Both the position numbers and the translations under genes were made by a program. Positions 6,392-9,839 of a stretch of DNA of 9,839 bases are shown piece by piece. Under the pieces are notes generated by a model. The model ran no database searches, had not been told where the DNA came from, and saw only the letters and a list, made by a program, of their open reading frames with translations. The stretch lies in contig JANZZA010000421.1 of the NCBI GenBank assembly GCA_026419655.1, forward strand, positions 1-9,839, read 5' to 3'. The stretch is from Armatimonadota bacterium (GTDB taxonomy: Bacteria; Armatimonadota; Zipacnadia; Zipacnadales; FEN-943). The first letter of the stretch is position 1, and the number at the start of each line of letters is the position of its first letter.

Positions 6392-8029
6392 TTACGTCTC
6401 CAACGGGGCTGAAGCCTGGTTATTGTCTCGTCGGCCCTGGTGGCGACGAAGTGCTCGTATGGCCATCTGCAGCTCTTCCAACCGCACCAGGTGAGCCAAC
6501 GCGAGGTAGGCGCCTCCACCCACCCCGACACCAACCGCTAAAGCCAAGAGGCAGTCTTTGATAGTGACAGGCCCCGGGCCGGAGGTCAAGTGCGCTCCCA
6601 CCATGCACGCCACCACCAACGCCGCCGTGGGTATGCTCAGTTCCCGCGTCATCCTCAGTACATGGAAGGTTCCGATTCCCCCCATACGCCGCGCCAGGAT
6701 GTACCACAAAGCCGCCGTGTTGACTGCTGCCGCCAGCGCGTTTGCTAATGCGAGGCCCGCAACCCCCACCAAATGCATCAGCACATATCCACTGGCGGCG
6801 CAGAAAACAAAGCTTCCAGCGCCCACCACCACCGGAGTGCGGGTGTCGTGCCGCGCGTAAAAGGCCCGCGCTACCAGATAGTACACCGACAGAGGGATGA
6901 TTCCGAAAGCATAGGCCAGCAGCGTGGCGGCGACATATTCGGTGGCCATCGCGTCGAAGCTGCCGTGCTGGTAAAGGAGTGCGACTATGGGCCGGCGCAG
7001 AATCATCAGTATGATGGTGAGGGGCAGGGCCATGAAGATAGTAGTCCGGGTGGCAAAAACGAGGTCACGGCGAAAGCGGTCGGCGGTGCCCTCGGCGAAA
7101 TGATAGGCCAGGGAAGTAAATAGGGCGATGCCGATGCCGCCCCCGATAATCCGAGTAGGCGCGCGCCAGAGAAGGTTGGCATACATGAGGCTGGTTGGCC
7201 CACGAGTCGGCTCCACGTAGGTCGCCAGCACCGTCGTGATGAGGAAATTCAGCTCGGCGATGGCAAGACCGAAGATCACAGGACCGGCCAGAAGAAAGGT
7301 CTTACGCAGCCCCTCGTCGCGCAGACTGAGATATAGCTCCAGGCGTCCGCCGACCCGCCCCAGAGAGGGTAGCTGGATTAGCACGTTGCCGATGGCGGCA
7401 CCCACGGGAACGGTGAGGGCCACTAACCAGAGGTCTTCCGGGCCGGTCGCGGCTGCAATGGCAGCGACGACCACGAGGTTGTAGATGATCGGGCCGAGAC
7501 CGGGCCACAAAAACTCATGGCGGGCGTTTAGGGTCCCCATCAGCAAACCGCCGACGACGAAAAAGAGCTGGGCCGGGAACATCAGGCGCATCAGGCGGGA
7601 AGTGAGCGGGAGCAGGTCGGGATGCTCGCGCACCCATCCGGGGCCCACGAGAACAGAAAGCTGCGGCGAGAAAACCATGCCCAGGCCCACTATGGCGCCG
7701 CCGATGAGCACAAGCGTCCAGAAAAGGGCGCTGAAGCTCCGCCAGGCTTCATCCCTGCGGCCCGAGGCCCACATCTGCGCAAAAACCGGCACAAACCCCG
7801 CCCGCAGCGCCCCACCAGCAATGAGAAAATAGACCAGGTCTGGTATACGCGAGGCCTGGATGAAGGCGTTGGGCGCCCCCTCGGCGCCGAACCGCCAGGC
7901 AAAAAGCACGGTGCGCACGGCGCCGATTACAGCGGAGCCGAAAGTCACCACCACCATTAACAGCGCCGCCGACGCAAGACCCTGCGATGGTTTTTCCGGT
8001 TGCTCTGCGGTGTCCTGGGTGTCGTCCAC
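6392..8029 (-). CDS. murJ: MurJ/MviN-type lipid II flippase
   Basis: MurJ moves lipid II, the peptidoglycan precursor, across the cytoplasmic membrane. The 545-residue protein has a short charged cytosolic N terminus (about 1-17) followed by many hydrophobic segments compatible with 14 membrane helices of the MOP exporter superfamily. Family-like stretches include VVTFGSAVIGAVRTVLFAWR, IPDLVYFLIAGGALRAGFVP, LLMGTLNARHEFLWP and YYLVARAFYARHDTRTPV. The start is GTG 8029, preceded by AGGAG at 7 nt spacing. By eye, Arg39 matches E. coli Arg24, but Ala and Tyr or Phe occupy the positions of the functionally important E. coli Arg18 and Arg52. This is common outside Proteobacteria to my knowledge, but means transport residues differ. 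A distant MOP polysaccharide flippase is the alternative. The stop codon lies in a 10-bp palindrome. Confidence 0.9.
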   Translation of the reverse strand: MDDTQDTAEQPEKPSQGLASAALLMVVVTFGSAVIGAVRTVLFAWRFGAEGAPNAFIQASRIPDLVYFLIAGGALRAGFVPVFAQMWASGRRDEAWRSFSALFWTLVLIGGAIVGLGMVFSPQLSVLVGPGWVREHPDLLPLTSRLMRLMFPAQLFFVVGGLLMGTLNARHEFLWPGLGPIIYNLVVVAAIAAATGPEDLWLVALTVPVGAAIGNVLIQLPSLGRVGGRLELYLSLRDEGLRKTFLLAGPVIFGLAIAELNFLITTVLATYVEPTRGPTSLMYANLLWRAPTRIIGGGIGIALFTSLAYHFAEGTADRFRRDLVFATRTTIFMALPLTIILMILRRPIVALLYQHGSFDAMATEYVAATLLAYAFGIIPLSVYYLVARAFYARHDTRTPVVVGAGSFVFCAASGYVLMHLVGVAGLALANALAAAVNTAALWYILARRMGGIGTFHVLRMTRELSIPTAALVVACMVGAHLTSGPGPVTIKDCLLALAVGVGVGGGAYLALAHLVRLEELQMAIRALRRHQGRRDNNQASAPLET

Positions 8030-8037
8030 TCAGCTTT

Positions 8038-8042
8038 CTCCT
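8038..8042 (-). promoter_or_regulatory. Ribosome-binding site of murJ
   Basis: AGGAG on the minus strand, with a further A, leaves 8 nt before the GTG start at 8029. It supports GTG as the true initiation codon; no nearby in-frame ATG is available. Confidence 0.7.
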
Positions 8043-8061
8043 CTGCGTTGCAGTTGGTCGC

Positions 8062-8087
8062 ATTATAACCCACCGCAGCGGGGTGGG
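8062..8087 (-). promoter_or_regulatory. murJ promoter with inverted repeat in the spacer
   Basis: On the minus strand a consensus TATAAT (8067-8062) lies about 33 nt before the GTG start, placing transcription start near 8055. Immediately upstream, 8069-8087 is a symmetric element, CCCACC and GGTGGG flanking seven bases. It occupies most of the space between the -10 box and any -35 box. The -35 position shows only a poor match (TTCCCA). A weak -35 and an inverted repeat there would suit a regulated promoter with a bound protein, but the repeat is short. Confidence 0.5.
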
Positions 8088-8161
8088 AATTGTGTAGAAC
8101 TTTTTGTACTCCTGTGCGTCTAACCTGACTGCCTAAGCGTATTGCGGCGGCAAGAAACGGT

Positions 8162-8198
8162 GGCGGATGTCCTTGCGCCAGTGGGTGGTTTATCCGCC
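8162..8198 (+). promoter_or_regulatory. Inverted repeat in the pseudopilin gene leader
   Basis: GGCGGAT (8162-8168) and ATCCGCC (8192-8198) are perfect inverted repeats 23 nt apart, ending 15 nt before the G-rich ribosome-binding site of the pseudopilin gene. If transcribed they could form a 7-bp stem. No clear plus-strand promoter was found in the 196-nt divergent region, so whether this lies in the RNA is unknown. Confidence 0.35.
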
Positions 8199-8225
8199 CA
8201 AATCCTGAACTCAGGGGGGATTGCA

Positions 8226-8894
8226 GTGAAGCGCGGTTTTACGCTCATTGAGTTGCTGGTGGTGATCGCGATTATCGCGATCCTGGCGGCGATACTCTTT
8301 CCGGTGTTTGCACGCGCCCGCGAGAAGGCGCGACAAGCGAGCTGTCAGAGCAACCTCAAGCAGTTGGCCCTCGGTTACCAGATGTATGCACAGGACTACG
8401 ACGAGAAGTTTCCGGCCATCATCACGGCCTGCTGGGGCGGCTATCCCATTCAGGCCAAAATCCCAAACTACTTGCGCCTGGAGCCATACGTGAAGAACTG
8501 GCAACTGTGGGCATGCCCCAGCGGGTGGGGGGACTGTGCAAACACCAGCTCTCACCACACCGTAGTCAATACAGTCATCCAGATGGGCCTGGTGCCCGCG
8601 AACTTTCAGATCAACTACATGGTGCCAGAACCGATATCAGTCAACGGCTACTCGCTTGGCCAGTTCCAGTATCCCGCCCAGACGGTGCTTCTGGCCGACG
8701 CCATCGCCTTTCCGCGTTTGGCTGCTGTTGCTTACGCCAATGTGTGCGCGGCCGAGTGCAATCCAGGCAGGCAGATAGACGGGAACACTCGGCACAATGG
8801 CGGCTCGAACATCGCCTTCGTTGACGGGCACGTGAAGTGGCTGTCGGCCGGAGCGATAATGCAGAGTTCAGGGCTGTACTGGGACCGCAACTAG
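8226..8894 (+). CDS. Prepilin-type pseudopilin with H-X9-DG domain (DUF1559-like)
   Basis: The 222-residue protein starts at GTG 8226 with GGGGGGA (8214-8220) 5 nt upstream. The open frame runs further left, but this start gives a perfect short type III leader: MKRG, then FTLIELLVVIAIIAILAAIL, with cleavage expected after Gly4 and the conserved Glu five residues beyond. After the membrane helix come FPVFARAREKARQASCQSNL and YAQDYDEKFP, then a C-terminal globular part with six or so Cys residues that could form disulfides (ACPSGWGDC, VCAAEC). RHNGGSNIAFVDGHVKWL near the end contains the H-X9-DG motif (nine residues between His and Asp). Proteins of this type are exported and processed like type II secretion or type IV pilus pseudopilins. 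They usually occur as many scattered single genes, as here; no secretion machinery is adjacent. The exact role is unknown. Confidence 0.93.
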   Translation: MKRGFTLIELLVVIAIIAILAAILFPVFARAREKARQASCQSNLKQLALGYQMYAQDYDEKFPAIITACWGGYPIQAKIPNYLRLEPYVKNWQLWACPSGWGDCANTSSHHTVVNTVIQMGLVPANFQINYMVPEPISVNGYSLGQFQYPAQTVLLADAIAFPRLAAVAYANVCAAECNPGRQIDGNTRHNGGSNIAFVDGHVKWLSAGAIMQSSGLYWDRN

Positions 8895-8995
8895 GGCACG
8901 TGAGCCAGCAGGGGTTGCCCGCTCGTGAGAGCAGCCAATTGGTGGGCTGCACGTGCAAGCCGCTCACACCAGGGCTGACCGGTTGTAGACCTCGG

Positions 8996-9033
8996 GCGCC
9001 GGTACCTGTGAGGTGCCGGCGCTCGTTCGTTTT
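8996..9033 (+). terminator. Intrinsic terminator of the pseudopilin gene
   Basis: GCGCCGGTACC (8996-9006) and GGTGCCGGCGC (9012-9022) form an 11-bp stem, with one G-U pair, around a TGTGA loop. TCGTTCGTTTT follows. It lies about 100 nt after the stop codon on the same strand. Confidence 0.75.
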
Positions 9034-9101
9034 GCAACGCTTTCGGTTCCCATAGCTCAGGGCGGCACCGGGATTACCCCCGGCTAGCAATAGCCTGAAG
9101 C

Positions 9102-9332
9102 CTATGTGTGGGGATAAATGCGGGTGGCGCGGGCTCGATAAGCAAGGTATCGAGCCACCTGTTGCTTCCAGGAGTATTCGGTTTTCTGAGGAGACTGTTG
9201 GAAGAGTTTCTGCAGCGCCTGGCAGACGCGCTCTGAGGCAAGAGGTACGACACACACAAATTTATACAGTTTTGTGGCCCTGTATAAGTCAGCACCGGGT
9301 TGTGGCAGACCACCAAGGTGATTCTCCAGGCC
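9102..9332 (-). pseudogene. Coding-like remnant of the repeated family, 76 open codons
   Basis: On the minus strand a frame is open from after a TAA (9335-9333) to a TAG (9104-9102). Its centre reads ADLYRATKLYKF, then SERVCQALQKLFQQSP and QKTEYSWKQQVARYLAYRAR. The SERVCQALQKLFQQSP-QKTEYS part matches the plus-strand tail at 1-66 (55 of 66 bases, no gaps), with many of the differences silent in this frame; this is the main reason to think it was once coding. There is no ATG. GTG 9257 is the only reasonable start and would give about 51 residues without a good ribosome-binding site. Upstream similarity to a protein is not recognised. It is more likely the 3' remnant of a multicopy gene, perhaps from a mobile element, than a working gene, but a small real protein is possible. 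The end of the frame lies within structured DNA (9082-9095, 9132-9156). Confidence 0.4.
9132..9156. repeat. Perfect 9-bp inverted repeat
   Basis: GGCTCGATA (9132-9140) and TATCGAGCC (9148-9156) are perfect inverted repeats around AGCAAGG. The right arm is followed by ACC, and GGTGGC (9123-9128) could also pair with GCCACC (9154-9159) as an alternative fold. The element lies inside the coding-like remnant, about 15 nt beyond the point where similarity to the copy at 1-66 ends. No T run flanks it on either strand. It may be a mobile-element end structure or coincidence. Confidence 0.5.
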
Positions 9333-9479
9333 TTACTCTTTCCTGCCCGAAATAAAATACTGAGTAAACTGAATACTCCCGCTGCTTCCTGTGCGTGGCG
9401 TTCCGGGGTGCGTTTCTAAGGATGTGGTGCTGTGAGGCTGGGGCTGCAGCGGCTTCCCCAAAAGGCGGACGGCACCCAC
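9333..9479. other. Non-coding stretch with short matches to the left edge
   Basis: No gene is visible. GAATACTCCC at 9370-9379 and CCCCAAAAGGCGG at 9456-9468 both recur at the left edge, where they overlap (58-67 and 66-78). On that side they are contiguous; here they are about 76 nt apart. This could reflect another broken copy of the same repeated element. I see no clear terminator for the minus-strand gene ending at 9480. Confidence 0.3.
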
Positions 9480-9839
9480 CTAAGTCGGCGGCAGAAAGAC
9501 CTCGGAGCCGCAGTATGGGCAGCGGATAACGCCCTTGCCCGCCAGCTCCAGTTTGCCGCCGCAGTTTGGGCAGCTTGACGCCCTATTGAGTGCTTCTGCC
9601 TCCCGGCTGTACAACTTTTGTTCCTGCCAGTTCACGTAGCCAGCCAGTAAGTTCTTGCCGGCGACACGATAGACCGCCTCGCGCAGGGAATCCAGAGAAG
9701 TGTGCATTTCGGCGGCAACCTGGGGCAGGAAGACCTCTCCTCGGGCGCTCAGGCGCTCCAGCAGGCCACGTTCAAGGGCAATCTCTGCTGCCTGGCGGGC
9801 GAAAACTGACCCCATCCGCCAGGCGGCCACACCGAGGGC
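9480..9839 (-). CDS. Winged-helix and zinc-ribbon protein, C-terminal part (N terminus outside window)
   Basis: The frame stays open to the window edge (ALG precedes the in-frame GTG at 9830), so the gene very probably starts beyond it. The visible 119 residues show, in order, a short hydrophobic stretch and helix (ALGVAAWRMGSVFARQAAEI), and a probable winged-helix fold (GEVFLPQVAAEMHTSLDSLREAVYRVAGKNLLAGYVNW). A C-terminal zinc ribbon follows, with two CXXC knuckles, CPNC and CPYC, 13 residues apart, and a short VFLPPT tail. Known proteins of this build are small regulators or membrane-tethered proteins; the hydrophobic start hints that a membrane anchor precedes this part, which is an inference from few residues. 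I cannot name the family. Confidence 0.75.
   Translation of the reverse strand, partial: ALGVAAWRMGSVFARQAAEIALERGLLERLSARGEVFLPQVAAEMHTSLDSLREAVYRVAGKNLLAGYVNWQEQKLYSREAEALNRASSCPNCGGKLELAGKGVIRCPYCGSEVFLPPT

Noticed and set aside
6385..6394. TAAGTACTTA palindrome at the murJ stop, with a near match at the lepA stop (4534-4542)
   Set aside because: Only 9-10 bases are shared and both overlap stop codons; no further flanking similarity, so probably coincidence.
8142..8225. N-terminal extension of the pseudopilin reading frame
   Set aside because: It would put 28 residues before the leader. GTG 8226 has a good ribosome-binding site and gives the standard short prepilin leader.
9049..9115. 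Possible riboswitch or tRNA-like RNA (starts with CCCATAGCTCAGGGC)
   Set aside because: The D-arm-like word has no matching acceptor, anticodon or T-arm, and no known riboswitch core was recognised. It is kept only as a hairpin cluster in the findings.

Overview
The window looks like a chromosomal segment from an uncultured bacterium, most plausibly Armatimonadota or a close relative. The main pointer is the pseudopilin at 8226-8894. Its leader is followed by FPVFARAREKARQASC, then a YAQDYDEKFP segment, and it ends with an H-X9-DG motif. This combination is greatly expanded in Armatimonadota and also occurs in Planctomycetota and Verrucomicrobiota. The DNA is moderately GC-rich, and GTG starts are used for at least two genes. 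The taxonomic call is an inference from protein style only.

Layout. Positions 1-51 (+) hold the C-terminal tail of an unknown gene that enters from the left. On the minus strand follow dihydroorotase (pyrC, 202-1518), a secreted protein with a Gly/Pro/Met-rich repeat and a PKD domain (1927-3156), the radical-SAM haem chaperone hemW (3250-4422), the GTPase lepA (4533-6329) and the lipid II flippase murJ (6392-8029). Transcription of these runs right to left. murJ has a recognisable -10 box and ribosome-binding site. The murJ-lepA gap (62 nt) and the lepA-hemW gap (110 nt) are short, so murJ-lepA-hemW may be one transcription unit, with two stacked hairpins between lepA and hemW. A strong intrinsic terminator at 1871-1895 closes the PKD-protein gene and separates it from pyrC. 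Diverging from murJ on the plus strand is the pseudopilin gene, which has its own intrinsic terminator at 8996-9033. The right edge (9480-9839, minus) holds the C-terminal part of a winged-helix plus zinc-ribbon protein.

Functionally these are mostly unrelated housekeeping genes: pyrimidine synthesis, translation, haem delivery and peptidoglycan export. Two are envelope or surface proteins. lepA next to hemW is a known conserved pairing, seen for example in Bacillus.

The non-genic stretches (1519-1926, 8895-9479 and 52-201) contain the least explained material. One short sequence family occurs three times: 1-66 (+), about 1702-1746 (+) and about 9102-9332 (-). In the two best copies the differences are substitutions only and often synonymous in one shared frame, as expected for remnants of a multicopy protein-coding element. 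This is the only part of the window I would call possibly undescribed. I found no CRISPR array, tRNA, rRNA or complete insertion sequence, and no convincing novel multi-gene system.
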